A stretch of DNA of 47,069 nt from Acidobacteriota bacterium (GTDB lineage: Bacteria; Acidobacteriota; Thermoanaerobaculia; Multivoradales; Multivoraceae). Below the pieces are notes generated by a model. It had not been told where the DNA came from, ran no database searches, and saw only the letters and a program-made list of their open reading frames with translations. Shown one piece after another: positions 17,365 through 26,724 of this stretch. Location: positions 79,248-126,316 of the forward strand of contig JAGWAG010000013.1 of assembly GCA_021296535.1 (NCBI GenBank), read 5' to 3'. Positions within the stretch are counted from its first letter, which is position 1, and each line of letters opens with the position of its first letter. Position numbers and translations under genes: made by a program.

Positions 17365-17368
<4 letters not shown>
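16559..17368 (+). CDS. xthA: Exodeoxyribonuclease III / AP endonuclease, probable CTG start
   Basis: The family repairs abasic sites and removes 3' blocks from DNA. Motifs: SWNVNGLRA (metal/substrate Asn), LQETKA (metal Glu), GVGLYSR, GDFNTAP (Asp/Asn pair), RIDLVLAS and SDHCPVG (catalytic Asp-His). The track start (GTG 16604) would delete the first strand, including the conserved SWN. No ATG, GTG or TTG lies in frame between there and the previous gene. A CTG at 16559 overlaps the GNAT stop as CTGA and has GGAG at 16549-16552, six bases upstream. That gives 269 residues, the normal family length. The stop overlaps the next start as ATGA. Confidence 0.9.
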
Positions 17369-18268
<900 letters not shown>

Positions 18269-18398
18269 CCGGTTGCGCCCGTAGCGGTTCGGGCTCGCCG
18301 CTTTGCGGCATCGCCTTGATGCGGACCAGAAGGTCCGCGCACCCAGAGCACGGCCGTTGCATTGGCCAAACGCTCTACTGCAACCCAATCGACGACGC

Positions 18399-18431
18399 CC
18401 AGCCCAGTCGGAAGGAGGGATCTACTCCCAG
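18399..18431. repeat. Degenerate extra copy of the left arm of the structured element
   Basis: CCAGCCCAGTCGG, then a GGAGGG run and CTCCCAG, occurs here and again at about 18473-18507, where it forms the left arm of copy 2. No complementary right arm is visible for this first occurrence, so it looks like a remnant or partial duplication. Confidence 0.5.
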
Positions 18432-18483
18432 TCGGGCCTCGCCTCGCGCACCAGCCCGCTCAGCACCGACGTCCAGCCCAGTC

Positions 18484-18646
18484 GGGTCAGGAGGGGTCGG
18501 CTCCCAGGTGCCTCTGAACGAGCGACGCCCGACGACATCTCACCAACCACCGACCAACCGGAGCGAGTGAAGCGGAGTGAGCGTCCACCCCCTCCCATCT
18601 CCTTCTCAGGCGCTCACGCCACCTGGGAGCCGACCCCTCCTGACCC
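18484..18646. repeat. Structured intergenic element, copy 2 (27-bp perfect inverted arms, 109-bp loop)
   Basis: The arms at 18484-18510 and 18620-18646 are perfect reverse complements over 27 bp. The loop has the inner helix GTGAGCGT (18577-18584) with GCGCTCAC (18610-18617), two bases from the right arm exactly as in copy 1. The box CCAACCGGAGCG is at 18554-18565 and GGCGGGTGC at 18653-18661. The arm sequence differs from copy 1 but stays self-complementary. It lies between the convergent sulfotransferase and transferase genes and, like copy 1, is 3' of a minus-strand gene. Confidence 0.8.
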
Positions 18647-18679
18647 AAGACGGGCGGGTGCGTCCTCCGCTCCGCTGCC

Positions 18680-18759
18680 GCGGCGCTCCGGCTCTGCGGC
18701 GCTGCGGCGCTCCGGCTCTGCGGCGCTGCGGCGCTGCGGCTCTGCGGCGCTGCGGCGCC
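18680..18759. repeat. Octamer tandem repeat, ten units of GCGGCGCT type
   Basis: Ten consecutive 8-bp units follow the consensus GCGGCGCT, with variants CCGGCTCT, GCGGCTCT and GCGGCGCC. The array ends one base before the complement of the TAG stop of the glutathione-transferase-like gene. It is non-coding on both strands as far as I can tell. It occupies the same position relative to the stop as the two 9-bp repeats beside copy 1 of the structured element. Confidence 0.85.
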
Positions 18760-18760
18760 G

Positions 18761-19495
18761 CTAAAGCAGGCCGCCCTCCGGCGCCGGCCGGGCGCGCTGG
18801 TTGTAGAGCAGCCTCTTCAGGCGTGCGCGTTCCTCGTCGGAGAGGTTCGCGTAGTCGATCGCCTCGCCGCTCGAGACGTCCATGCCGCGCTGGACGGCGG
18901 GCCGGGCGCCGACTTCCTCGAACCAGCGCTTGAAGTACGGGAACTCCTCGATGTCCTGCTCCTGGTCCTGCCAGCGGACCGTCCACGGGTAGCAGATCAT
19001 GTCGGCGATCGTGTACTCGTCGCCGATAAGGTACCGCCGGTCGTAGAGACGGTTGTTCATCACGCCGTACAAACGGTTCACCTCGTCCGTGAAGCGGCGC
19101 ACCGCGTAGCCCTGGTCGCCCTCCGTGTCGCGCAGGCGACGGAAGTGGCCGCACTCGCCCGACTTCGGCCCCTGGTTCGCCATCTGCCAGATGAGCCACT
19201 GGTTCACCTCGTGACGCGCGCGCAGCTCCTGGGGGTAGAACTGCCCGGCCTTCTCCGCGATGTAGATCATGATCGCGCCCGACTCGAACAGCGCAACCGG
19301 TTCACCGCCATCCGCCGGCTCGTGGTCGACCATGGCCGGCATCCTGTTGTTCGGCGAGATGGCCAGGAACTCCTCCTTGAACTGATCGCCGAAGCCGATC
19401 CGGCAGGGCACGATGCGATACGGCAAACCGCACTCCTCGAGCAGGATGGTGACTTTCTTGCCGTTCGGCGTCGGCCAGTAGTGCAGATCGATCAT
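18761..19495 (-). CDS. Glutathione S-transferase family protein (YfcG/GstB-like)
   Basis: The protein has 244 residues from the ATG at 19495, preceded by AGGGAG. The track start at 19546 adds 17 residues without a better ribosome site. The N-terminal thioredoxin-like domain begins MIDLHYWPTPNGKKVTILLEE, and FLAISPNNRMPAMVD holds the cis-proline. FESGAIMIYIAEK is the glutathione-binding Ser motif. The C-terminal helical domain contains YLIGDEYTIADMICYPW, the N-capping box. This matches nu-class/YfcG-like proteins, which have disulfide-bond oxidoreductase activity. It is cytosolic, and its 3' end abuts the octamer repeat and structured element. Confidence 0.88.
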   Translation of the reverse strand: MIDLHYWPTPNGKKVTILLEECGLPYRIVPCRIGFGDQFKEEFLAISPNNRMPAMVDHEPADGGEPVALFESGAIMIYIAEKAGQFYPQELRARHEVNQWLIWQMANQGPKSGECGHFRRLRDTEGDQGYAVRRFTDEVNRLYGVMNNRLYDRRYLIGDEYTIADMICYPWTVRWQDQEQDIEEFPYFKRWFEEVGARPAVQRGMDVSSGEAIDYANLSDEERARLKRLLYNQRARPAPEGGLL

Positions 19496-19797
19496 GGGCG
19501 ATGCTCCCTGGGCAGAGCCCGGCGCGGCGGCCTCGACCGCCGACATTGAGGTGAACGCCGGAGGTTAGCGGACTCGCCGCCCAACAGCCGACCAAATCCC
19601 CACGGGGCGTGACCCGCAACGCGATCCCAAGACCGGAGACCGATACCGACCCTGTTGCCGGCACGCCGTTGCCATAGGATTCCCGAACGAGCCGCAACGG
19701 TGGTCGGCCACTGGCCTCCTTCGACGGCCAGTTCCTCAAGAGGCCCTCAACCGCCGACTGAGCCCCCTTTCTCCCGGAACTTCAGGACAGACCGACG
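19496..19797. other. Intergenic region between divergent GST-like and OLD-like genes
   Basis: About 300 bp between divergent starts that should hold promoters for both genes. It has no credible ORF. CCCCACGGGG is a short palindrome near 19597. A possible TTGCCG and TAGGAT pair near 19650-19680 is spaced too closely for a convincing sigma-70 promoter. Nothing else stands out. Confidence 0.4.
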
Positions 19798-21645
19798 ATG
19801 CTCCGCCAATTCACGATCAAGGGCTTCAAACGCTTCCGCGACGCAACAAGCGTCGACCTTGAGGACATCACGCTGTTGGTCGGCGTGAACAACAGCGGAA
19901 AGTCGACGATCCTCCAAGCCCTGACCCTCTTCCAGTACTGCATCGAGATCACCCGGAAGTACAACGGGAATGGCCGTCGAGCCGACGATTTGGTGCTGGC
20001 CAGCCGAACGACCGGCTTCGAGGAGTTCGGCGTCGTTCCCGCCGCTCATCCCGGCGACCTCTGGCCCGACGGGCTAATCACCCGGAAATCCAAACCGAGA
20101 CCCATCTCACTAAAGGCCGCGTTCACCAACGGCTCCGAAATCGAGTTTCAGATCCGGATCAGCTACAACCGCTTCAGCATCCAACCAAGCGCTAAGGGCC
20201 CGTGGCAAGAAGCAGTACACCGCCGAGAGATTCGCCTGATTCCCATCTTCGCCGGCTTCTTGCCTCAGGAGGAGTACCTGACGCCGCCTGCACGGCAGGA
20301 CAGGTTGCGCCTCCAGCGGCACGGCGAGACGATCCGGAATCAGCTCTGGCATCTACAGCAAGACGAGCCGCAGCGCTGGCGAAAGCTCCAAGAGCTATTG
20401 GCCGAGTTGTTTCCAGAGAGCACCGTCGATGTGGACTTCAATCTCGACATTGACCGTTTTCTCAAGGCCACCTACAAGGACCAAGCTCTACGACGCAGGC
20501 GAGACGTCATCACGTCCGGGTCTGGATTCCACCAAGCCCTTCAAATCCTAGCATCCGTACTGACACCCGGCGCGGCGATGTTCCTTCTCGATGAACCGGA
20601 CGCACACCTACACGCTCGCTTACAAGGCCAACTAATGGCCATCTTGGAGCGCCTGGCTCGTGAAGAAGGCGAGCAGTTCGTGCTTGCTACGCACTCCCCT
20701 CAACTCCTGAACGCAGCACCGTCGGGCTCCATTCGCGTTTGCATGGCCGGCCAGGCCGTTCCTTTCACCGTCCAACCAGACCAGCTCCTCCTATTGAGCG
20801 ATTTGGGCGCCATGGACCAGATGGAACTGGTGCCATTGCTGGTGAACCGTGTCGTTGTCTTCGTGGAGAACAAGAGCGACCGCAAGCTCCTGGAGGCCTT
20901 TGCTCGAAAGCACTGGGGAGCGAAGAAGCAGCAGGCGATATGGCGCCACCTGACATTTCTGTACACGTACCAAGGGCCCATAGAGGCTCGCGTACTCGAT
21001 CTGGCGCGTCAAGTCCGAGACATCGTTACGAGCCCTGGAATCGAGAGTGGGGTCACTACGAGGTTCTTGGCAATCGGAGATCGTGACTACCGCACCAACA
21101 AGACGCGCCTGAGAGCGCTACGAGACCGGAACGCCACCGCCAAAAGCGATGCGTACAAGCTCGACTTTAGACTCGTCCTTTGGGAGGAGAATGAAGTCGA
21201 GAACTACCTCTTGGATCTAGACGCCATTCTGCGCGCGCTCGATTCAAACGCCGCCGTAACGGCCAAGAAAACGGCGTGGCGCAGAGTGCGACGACGCTTC
21301 ATTCGCGAATGGGAGCGCCGACTGGGAGATCAGCGGGAACACATCTGGGTAAGGGTGGCCGAGAGAATCCAACAAGAAGACCGTCGACTGAGCCTGACGA
21401 CTGCGATGGGCCAAGCTCAGGAGGAGGTCGCACTTGAGGACGCGAACTTGGCACACTGGTGCGACGCTAAGAAGGTGCTGAGCGGCCTTCGAGGTTGGTT
21501 GCAGCAAGAGGGGTTCCCCTTCCACCTAACTCAGGAAGAGGTGATCCACCACATGAACACCGTACCGCCAGATGTCCAGAGGACGCTTCGCTTGCTCCAA
21601 CGGCTCAGACCAAAACGCCGGCGAAGCGCCGTGGCCAAATCCTAG
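19798..21645 (+). CDS. OLD-like ATPase-TOPRIM nuclease, candidate defence protein
   Basis: The protein has 615 residues. The N-terminal ABC-type ATPase has Walker A GVNNSGKST (about 29-37), Walker B FLLDEPDAHLHARL (about 262-275) and a switch His in LATHSPQLL. The C-terminal half has TOPRIM features: VFVENKSDRKLLEA (acidic Glu), IGDRDYRT (Asp-x-Asp) and EENEVENYLLD. This is the overcoming-lysogenisation-defect (OLD) class architecture, several members of which are nucleases in anti-phage systems. It stands alone with no partner nuclease or helicase, as expected of single-gene OLD proteins. Its codon use looks less GC-biased than its neighbours, consistent with horizontal acquisition. Activity is inferred. 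Confidence 0.82.
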   Translation: MLRQFTIKGFKRFRDATSVDLEDITLLVGVNNSGKSTILQALTLFQYCIEITRKYNGNGRRADDLVLASRTTGFEEFGVVPAAHPGDLWPDGLITRKSKPRPISLKAAFTNGSEIEFQIRISYNRFSIQPSAKGPWQEAVHRREIRLIPIFAGFLPQEEYLTPPARQDRLRLQRHGETIRNQLWHLQQDEPQRWRKLQELLAELFPESTVDVDFNLDIDRFLKATYKDQALRRRRDVITSGSGFHQALQILASVLTPGAAMFLLDEPDAHLHARLQGQLMAILERLAREEGEQFVLATHSPQLLNAAPSGSIRVCMAGQAVPFTVQPDQLLLLSDLGAMDQMELVPLLVNRVVVFVENKSDRKLLEAFARKHWGAKKQQAIWRHLTFLYTYQGPIEARVLDLARQVRDIVTSPGIESGVTTRFLAIGDRDYRTNKTRLRALRDRNATAKSDAYKLDFRLVLWEENEVENYLLDLDAILRALDSNAAVTAKKTAWRRVRRRFIREWERRLGDQREHIWVRVAERIQQEDRRLSLTTAMGQAQEEVALEDANLAHWCDAKKVLSGLRGWLQQEGFPFHLTQEEVIHHMNTVPPDVQRTLRLLQRLRPKRRRSAVAKS

Positions 21646-21718
21646 AGCCGGAAGGGTCCACCGCGATACGCTGTCCTTCGCCTTGCCGACACACGGCGGG
21701 CGCCACAGGAGGTACGCG

Positions 21719-22327
21719 GTGCACTACAGGACGACCACTCTCGCAGCAACGATCGGCGCTCTCGCACTCGCCGGACTCGCGGCCCCATCCGCGGCGGCGG
21801 AACCGGCCGACGCCGCAGCCCAGCTTTCCGCCGCAATCCAGGCCGCGCCCGATGACCGGCGGGACGGAGCGCGCGTGCTCGGCTGGGACGACGACGGCAA
21901 GGTCGTCGAGCTTCGCGCCGGCAGCAACGACCTGGTCTGTCTGGCCGCCATGCCGGGCGCTCCCCAATGGAGCGTCGCCTGCTACCACGAGTCGCTCGAG
22001 CCGTTCATGGCCCGCGGCCGCGAGCTGCTTGCCCAGGGCATCGAAGGCCAGGAACGGATCGACATCCGCGAGCGCGAGATCGCCGAGGGCAAGCTTGCGA
22101 TGCCACGCGAGCCTCGCACCCTCTACGTCCTCCACGGCAGCGGCTTTGATGCCGAAGCCGGCGAAGTCACGGACGCCTATCTGCGCTGGGTCATCTACAC
22201 CCCCTACGCGACCGCGGAGTCGACCGGTCTCACCACTCGCCCGGTTCCCGGAGCCCCGTGGCTCATGGCGCCCGGCACGGCCGGAGCACACGTCATGATC
22301 AACCCGCCCCGGCCCGGCGCTCCGTGA
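21719..22327 (+). CDS. Secreted protein of unknown function
   Basis: The protein has 202 residues from the GTG at 21719, which has an excellent AGGAGG six bases upstream. The track start at 21572 lies inside the previous gene. The signal peptide is about residues 1-26, ending in AAPSAAAE. The mature part contains GWDDDGKVVELRAGSNDLVCL and two Cys. I do not recognise a named domain. Its stop overlaps the hydrolase start (GTGA), so the two are translationally coupled. Confidence 0.75.
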   Translation: MHYRTTTLAATIGALALAGLAAPSAAAEPADAAAQLSAAIQAAPDDRRDGARVLGWDDDGKVVELRAGSNDLVCLAAMPGAPQWSVACYHESLEPFMARGRELLAQGIEGQERIDIREREIAEGKLAMPREPRTLYVLHGSGFDAEAGEVTDAYLRWVIYTPYATAESTGLTTRPVPGAPWLMAPGTAGAHVMINPPRPGAP

Positions 22328-23229
22328 GCACCGCTTTCAGCGACAGCCCCTTCCGGGACATCGTCGGTCCGTCTTCCCAGTTCTACATCTCGCAGCGCCT
22401 CCGGCTCCACTACCTGAGTTGGGGAAACGAGGACAAGCCGCCCCTGGTGCTGATTCACGGCGGCCGGGATCACGCGCACAACTGGGACTGGGTGGCGAAC
22501 GCGCTCCGCCACGACTACCACATCGTGGCGCCCGACCTGCGCGGCCACGGCGACAGCGAGTGGGCGATCGGCGGGATGTACGCGATCACCGACTTCGTGC
22601 TCGACATCGCGCAACTTCTCGAGGCGCTCGACCGCTTTCCGGTGCGGATCGTGGCCCACTCCCTGGGCGCGAACATCGCGCTCCACTACACCGGGTTCTA
22701 TCCCGACAACGTCCACAAGCTGGTGGCGATCGAAGGCATGGGGCCACCTCCCCGCATCCTCAGTGACCGGGTCAACGCGGCGGTCGATGAGCGCATGCGA
22801 GGCTGGGTCGGCAGCATGCAGAAGCTCGCCGGGCGCCAACCGCGCCGGTACCCGTCACTCGACGCGGCGGCCGAGCGGATGCAGGAAGTGAACAGCTTCC
22901 TGAGCCCCGAACAGGCGCGGCACCTCACCGTCAACGGGATGGCGCGCAACGAGGACGGCACCTACACCTGGAAGTTCGACAACTACGTTCGCTCCTTCCC
23001 GCCCTACCGCTACGACGAGGAGGAACTGCGCAGCATCTGGGGCCGGATCACCTGCCGCACCCTGCTCGTGCGCGGCACGGAGAGCTGGGCCAGCGACCCA
23101 ATCGAGGACGGCCGCATCGACGCGTTCCAGAACGCGGAACTCCGCAACTTCGAGGGCGCCGGGCACTGGGTCCACCACGACCAGCTCGACAACTTCGTCG
23201 CTGTCGCCCGGGACTTTCTCGCCGATTAG
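22324..23229 (+). CDS. Alpha/beta-fold hydrolase
   Basis: The protein has 301 residues from the GTG at 22324 (GTGA overlap with the previous stop). Typical motifs are VLIHGGRDHAHNW (oxyanion region), APDLRGHGDS, the nucleophile elbow VAHSLGANIAL (Ala instead of the usual Gly before His) and GAGHWVHHDQ with the catalytic His near the C-terminus. The family covers esterases, lipases, epoxide hydrolases and haloalkane dehalogenases, and the sequence does not choose between them. There is no signal peptide, so it is likely cytosolic. A DUF418 gene follows after 13 bp. Confidence 0.87.
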   Translation: MSTAFSDSPFRDIVGPSSQFYISQRLRLHYLSWGNEDKPPLVLIHGGRDHAHNWDWVANALRHDYHIVAPDLRGHGDSEWAIGGMYAITDFVLDIAQLLEALDRFPVRIVAHSLGANIALHYTGFYPDNVHKLVAIEGMGPPPRILSDRVNAAVDERMRGWVGSMQKLAGRQPRRYPSLDAAAERMQEVNSFLSPEQARHLTVNGMARNEDGTYTWKFDNYVRSFPPYRYDEEELRSIWGRITCRTLLVRGTESWASDPIEDGRIDAFQNAELRNFEGAGHWVHHDQLDNFVAVARDFLAD

Positions 23230-23242
23230 GCCGGGAGCCACA

Positions 23243-24514
23243 ATGGCCATGACAGCAGGCGATCCACCCACCGAAGCTGCCGCCGCATCGAAGGCCGCCC
23301 CGGTCAGGGCCGGCGAACGGATCGCGGCGATCGACGTCCTGCGCGGGTTTGCCGTGCTCGGCATCCTGGCGATGAACGTGCAGAGCTACTCGATGATCTC
23401 GGCGGCTTACTTCAATCCCACAGCGAACGACAAGGCTGAAGGCGCCGGTTTCGCGGTGTGGCTCCTGTCCCACGTGTTCTTCGACACGAAGTTCATGTCG
23501 ATCTTCTCGACGCTGTTCGGCGCCGGCATGGCGCTCATGGCGGAGCGAGCCGCCGCCCGCAACGCGTCGGCCACCGGCGTCCACTACAGGCGGCAGTTCT
23601 GGCTGCTGGTCCTGGGCCTCGCCCACGCCCACCTGATCTGGTACGGCGACATCCTGGTGCCGTACGCGTTGTGCGGCTTCATCCTGTACAGCCTGCGCAA
23701 CCTGAAGCCGAAGAAGCTCTTGATCGCGGGCTTCGCCATGACCGCCGTCACGCCGGTCATCTTCCTGTTCACCGCGTGGTCGATGCAGTACTGGCCTCCA
23801 GAGGTAGATGACGCAATGACGCTGGGCTGGGCGCCGGCGGCGGCGGCAGCGGAGGCCGAGATCGCGGCCTATCAGTCGGGCTGGCTCGGCCAGATGTCCG
23901 AGCGGGTCCCGATGGCCATCGGGCTGGAAACGAGCGTCTTCCTGCTCGTCTTCCTGTGGCGCTCCGGCGGCCTGATGCTGGTCGGCATGGGGCTCTACAA
24001 GCTCGGCGTGCTCTCCGCGAAACGATCCTCAGCGTTCTACCGGCGAATGGCGTTCGCCGGACTCGGACTCGGGCTGCCAATCGTCGTTGCCGGCGTCGTC
24101 TACAACACGCACCACGACTTCGCGTTCGAGCACTCGCAGTTCCAGGGGCAGACGTTCAACTACATCGGCTCGCTCGGCGTCTTCCTCGGCTACGTCGCCG
24201 TGGTCATGCTTGCGGTGCAGAACGGCTGGCTGCCGGGCCTGCAGCGCCGGCTTCAGGCCGCCGGACGGATGGCGTTCACGAACTACATCACGCAGAGCGT
24301 GATCTGCACGCTGATCTTCTACGGCCACGGCCTCGGCCTGTTCGAGCGAGCGGATCGTCTCAGCCAGATAGGACTCGTCGTCGCGATCTGGATCCTCCAA
24401 CTGCTCTGGTCGCCCTGGTGGCTCGCGCGCTTCCGCTTCGGTCCGCTTGAGTGGCTGTGGCGATCGCTCACCTACATGAAGTTCCAACCGATGGCCGTAC
24501 GCTCTCGCGCCTGA
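23243..24514 (+). CDS. DUF418 family membrane protein (YeiB-like)
   Basis: The protein has 423 residues and multiple membrane segments (roughly eight to ten). The opening RIAAIDVLRGFAVLGILAMN is the family signature, and the C-terminal FGPLEWLWRSLTYMK is the DUF418 domain ending. The family is related to acyltransferase-3-like membrane proteins, and its function is not established. It lies in a + strand run with the hydrolase upstream and a DUF1330 gene 22 bp downstream. Confidence 0.9.
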   Translation: MAMTAGDPPTEAAAASKAAPVRAGERIAAIDVLRGFAVLGILAMNVQSYSMISAAYFNPTANDKAEGAGFAVWLLSHVFFDTKFMSIFSTLFGAGMALMAERAAARNASATGVHYRRQFWLLVLGLAHAHLIWYGDILVPYALCGFILYSLRNLKPKKLLIAGFAMTAVTPVIFLFTAWSMQYWPPEVDDAMTLGWAPAAAAAEAEIAAYQSGWLGQMSERVPMAIGLETSVFLLVFLWRSGGLMLVGMGLYKLGVLSAKRSSAFYRRMAFAGLGLGLPIVVAGVVYNTHHDFAFEHSQFQGQTFNYIGSLGVFLGYVAVVMLAVQNGWLPGLQRRLQAAGRMAFTNYITQSVICTLIFYGHGLGLFERADRLSQIGLVVAIWILQLLWSPWWLARFRFGPLEWLWRSLTYMKFQPMAVRSRA

Positions 24515-24536
24515 CCCTCACCCGAAAGGAGCCCCC

Positions 24537-25043
24537 ATGAACCGCAAGCTCTCCGTCGCAACGTGCATCGTCTTCTTCACGCTCGCCGCTCTCGCTGCCG
24601 GCACCGCCGCGACGGGTCAGATCGCCCCCCGCCCCGATCAGATCGAGGAACTCCAGAAGGGACCCGCCGAGGGTCCGGTCGTCATGGTCAACCTGCTCCG
24701 GTTCAAGGACGAGGCCGACGCTCCGGACGAAGGTCTCTCCGGCGAGGAGGCCTACGGAAGGTACGGCGCCCAGATGGTTCAGTGGATCACCTCCCAGGGC
24801 GCGCGTGTGATCTGGTCCGGCCGGGTCGACTCGATGGTGATCGGAGACACGGAGGAACGCTTCCACTCGATCGCCCTGGTCGAGTACCCGTCGCGCGCCG
24901 AGTTCCTGCGCATCGCGGGCGATCCGCGCGTCGCCGAGTACTCCGTCCATCGCACGGCCGGACTGGAAATGCAGTGGCTCATCGCGACCACGACCCGGAC
25001 CGATCTCACCAGGCGTTCGGCCGCCGAAACCTCGAACGACTGA
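24537..25043 (+). CDS. Secreted DUF1330 (dimeric alpha-beta barrel) protein
   Basis: The protein has 168 residues. AAAGGAG precedes the ATG. The signal peptide covers about residues 1-28. The core reads VVMVNLLRFKDEAD, YGAQMVQWI, VIWSGRVDSMVIG, IALVEYPSRAEFLRIAGDP and RTAGLEMQWLI, which is the DUF1330 ferredoxin-like barrel pattern. Function is not established for the family; related folds bind or oxidise small molecules. Export to the periplasm is unusual and suggests a role with the neighbouring secreted cytochrome. Confidence 0.83.
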   Translation: MNRKLSVATCIVFFTLAALAAGTAATGQIAPRPDQIEELQKGPAEGPVVMVNLLRFKDEADAPDEGLSGEEAYGRYGAQMVQWITSQGARVIWSGRVDSMVIGDTEERFHSIALVEYPSRAEFLRIAGDPRVAEYSVHRTAGLEMQWLIATTTRTDLTRRSAAETSND

Positions 25044-25119
25044 GTTACACTGCCCGCTCGCAAGCAACGCGACTCACGTCAACAACGCTGTTCCCCCTTG
25101 GAGGGAAGGAGACCCGCAA

Positions 25120-25656
25120 ATGCGCTTGAGCAAGCTGGCGCCGATCCTGGCCGCGGCCGTGTTTCTCGCCGCCTTCACGACGATCGCCGCGACGCCCATC
25201 GCCGCCTCCGAGCACGAAGAACCGGTCGGCAACCTGGCCGAACTGATGCGCGCCATCCTGTTCCCGAACTCGAATTTCCTCTTTGACGTGCAGATGACCG
25301 ACCCGGGGAGCCCGCCGGACCCGGCCGAAGAGGGTGACGGCACCGTCTCCTCCCTCTTCTCGGGCATCTACACCGGCTGGCAGGTTCCACAACAGGCGGC
25401 GCTGGCCCTGGCCGAGGTCGAATCGCTGATCATGAACCCGGACCGCATGTGCCAGAACGGTACGCCGGCGCCGGTCGGCAATGAGGACTACCAGAAGTAC
25501 GCGAAGCAGTTGACCGAGGTCGCGAAGAAGATCTACGCCGCCGCCCACGAAGAGGACCGCGACACGGTGAGCGACCTGACCAACGCGCTAGCCGGCGCCT
25601 GCGAGGATTGCCACGCGATCTATCGCCGGTACCCGGAGTCGTCTCGCTGCAAGTAG
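25120..25656 (+). CDS. Periplasmic class II-type cytochrome c
   Basis: The protein has 178 residues. AAGGAG precedes the ATG. The signal peptide ends about residue 30 (AATPIAASE). A mainly helical body ends in a C-terminal haem c site, GACEDCHAIYRRYPE, where class II cytochromes (c' and c556) carry it. A likely function is electron transfer in the periplasm. It is followed by two membrane proteins and PQQ dehydrogenase genes, consistent with a shared respiratory module. The gas-binding behaviour of true cytochrome c' cannot be predicted. Confidence 0.82.
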   Translation: MRLSKLAPILAAAVFLAAFTTIAATPIAASEHEEPVGNLAELMRAILFPNSNFLFDVQMTDPGSPPDPAEEGDGTVSSLFSGIYTGWQVPQQAALALAEVESLIMNPDRMCQNGTPAPVGNEDYQKYAKQLTEVAKKIYAAAHEEDRDTVSDLTNALAGACEDCHAIYRRYPESSRCK

Positions 25657-25703
25657 TTTCCCGACGCCGCGCACCGGCCTCGCGAACCTGCCGCTGATCT
25701 TCC

Positions 25704-26228
25704 ATGCGTAGCCTCTTCGAGTGGGTAGACGCGCTTCCCAGCAGCATCGCGCTGCGGGAATCGCTCAACGCGTACCCGACCATGCTGACGGTCCACGTCG
25801 TCAGCATGTGCCTGTTCGCCGGCCTGATCGCCTACTGGGACATGCGGCTGGTCGGGTTGACGCTCAAGAAGGTGCCGGTGTCCAACATCCCGACCCGGCT
25901 CTTCCCGTGGGCTCTGACCGGCTACGGAATCAACCTGATCACCGGCGGACTGCTGCTCTACAGCCAGCCGATGCGCTACTACGACAACTTCTACTTCTGG
26001 GCCAAGATGGCGCTGATGGTCGTCGCCGGCATCAACATGTTCTGGTTCCACTACGCGACCTACAAGTCGGTCCAGGCGTGGGACCAGGGACGCGAGATCC
26101 CGATGAACGCCCGGCTCGCCGGCGTCGTTTCGCTGGTGCTATGGGCGGCCGTCGTGGTCACCGGCCGCATGATGGCGTACGCCGGCTTGATGCCCGAGTG
26201 GTGGAACAACCTGAACATCGGCGCCTGA
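25704..26228 (+). CDS. DUF6644-like membrane protein, copy 1
   Basis: The protein has 174 residues and four to five membrane segments. It begins LFEWVDALPSSIALRES, then TVHVVSMCLFAGLIAYWDMRLVG, the conserved His-containing first helix of the family. It is followed 22 bp later by a paralogue with the same pattern. Invariant His residues in TM helices (TVHVVS, FWFHYAT) could be haem ligands, but this is inference. Function is unknown. Confidence 0.8.
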   Translation: MRSLFEWVDALPSSIALRESLNAYPTMLTVHVVSMCLFAGLIAYWDMRLVGLTLKKVPVSNIPTRLFPWALTGYGINLITGGLLLYSQPMRYYDNFYFWAKMALMVVAGINMFWFHYATYKSVQAWDQGREIPMNARLAGVVSLVLWAAVVVTGRMMAYAGLMPEWWNNLNIGA

Positions 26229-26250
26229 GCCGACCGCGGAGGATGGATCA

Positions 26251-26724
26251 GTGACGCAGTCCTTTTTCGAGTGGATGCAGGGTCTGTCCTTCAGCGCATG
26301 GATGCTGGAAGAGACCTGGGCGTCGCCGATCATCCAGTGCATGCACCTGGTCGCTCTGGTGGCATTCGCCGGCGCCGTCCTGGTAGTCGACATGCGACTG
26401 ATCGGGCGCGGCCTGATCAAGACGCCTCTCAACCAGCTCGCCCGCGAACTGGACCGCTGGATGATCTGGAGCTTCGTCGCTCTGTTCGTGACCGGCGCGC
26501 CCCAGGTGCTGTCCACCGCGCTCAAGCAGTACTACAGCCCGTTCTTCTGGTGGAAGATGCAGATCATCGTCATCGGGCTGCTCTTCACCTTCACGATCCG
26601 CCGCCGCGTCGCGTTCGCAGAGGAAGGAACGCTGGGGCACTGGCCCAAGGTGGTCGGCGTGCTGTCGATCGGCATCTGGACCAGCGTCTCGGTCTGGGCG
26701 CGCCTGATCGGCCTCCTGTCCTGA
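26251..26724 (+). CDS. DUF6644-like membrane protein, copy 2
   Basis: The protein has 157 residues and is a tandem paralogue of the preceding gene: FFEWMQGLSFSAWMLEE, QCMHLVALVAFAGAVLVVDMRLIG. It has four membrane segments. The stop at 26722-26724 overlaps a CTG that is the only plausible start for the downstream PQQ dehydrogenase gene. The pair may form a heterodimeric membrane component with the cytochrome c upstream. Confidence 0.8.
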   Translation: MTQSFFEWMQGLSFSAWMLEETWASPIIQCMHLVALVAFAGAVLVVDMRLIGRGLIKTPLNQLARELDRWMIWSFVALFVTGAPQVLSTALKQYYSPFFWWKMQIIVIGLLFTFTIRRRVAFAEEGTLGHWPKVVGVLSIGIWTSVSVWARLIGLLS

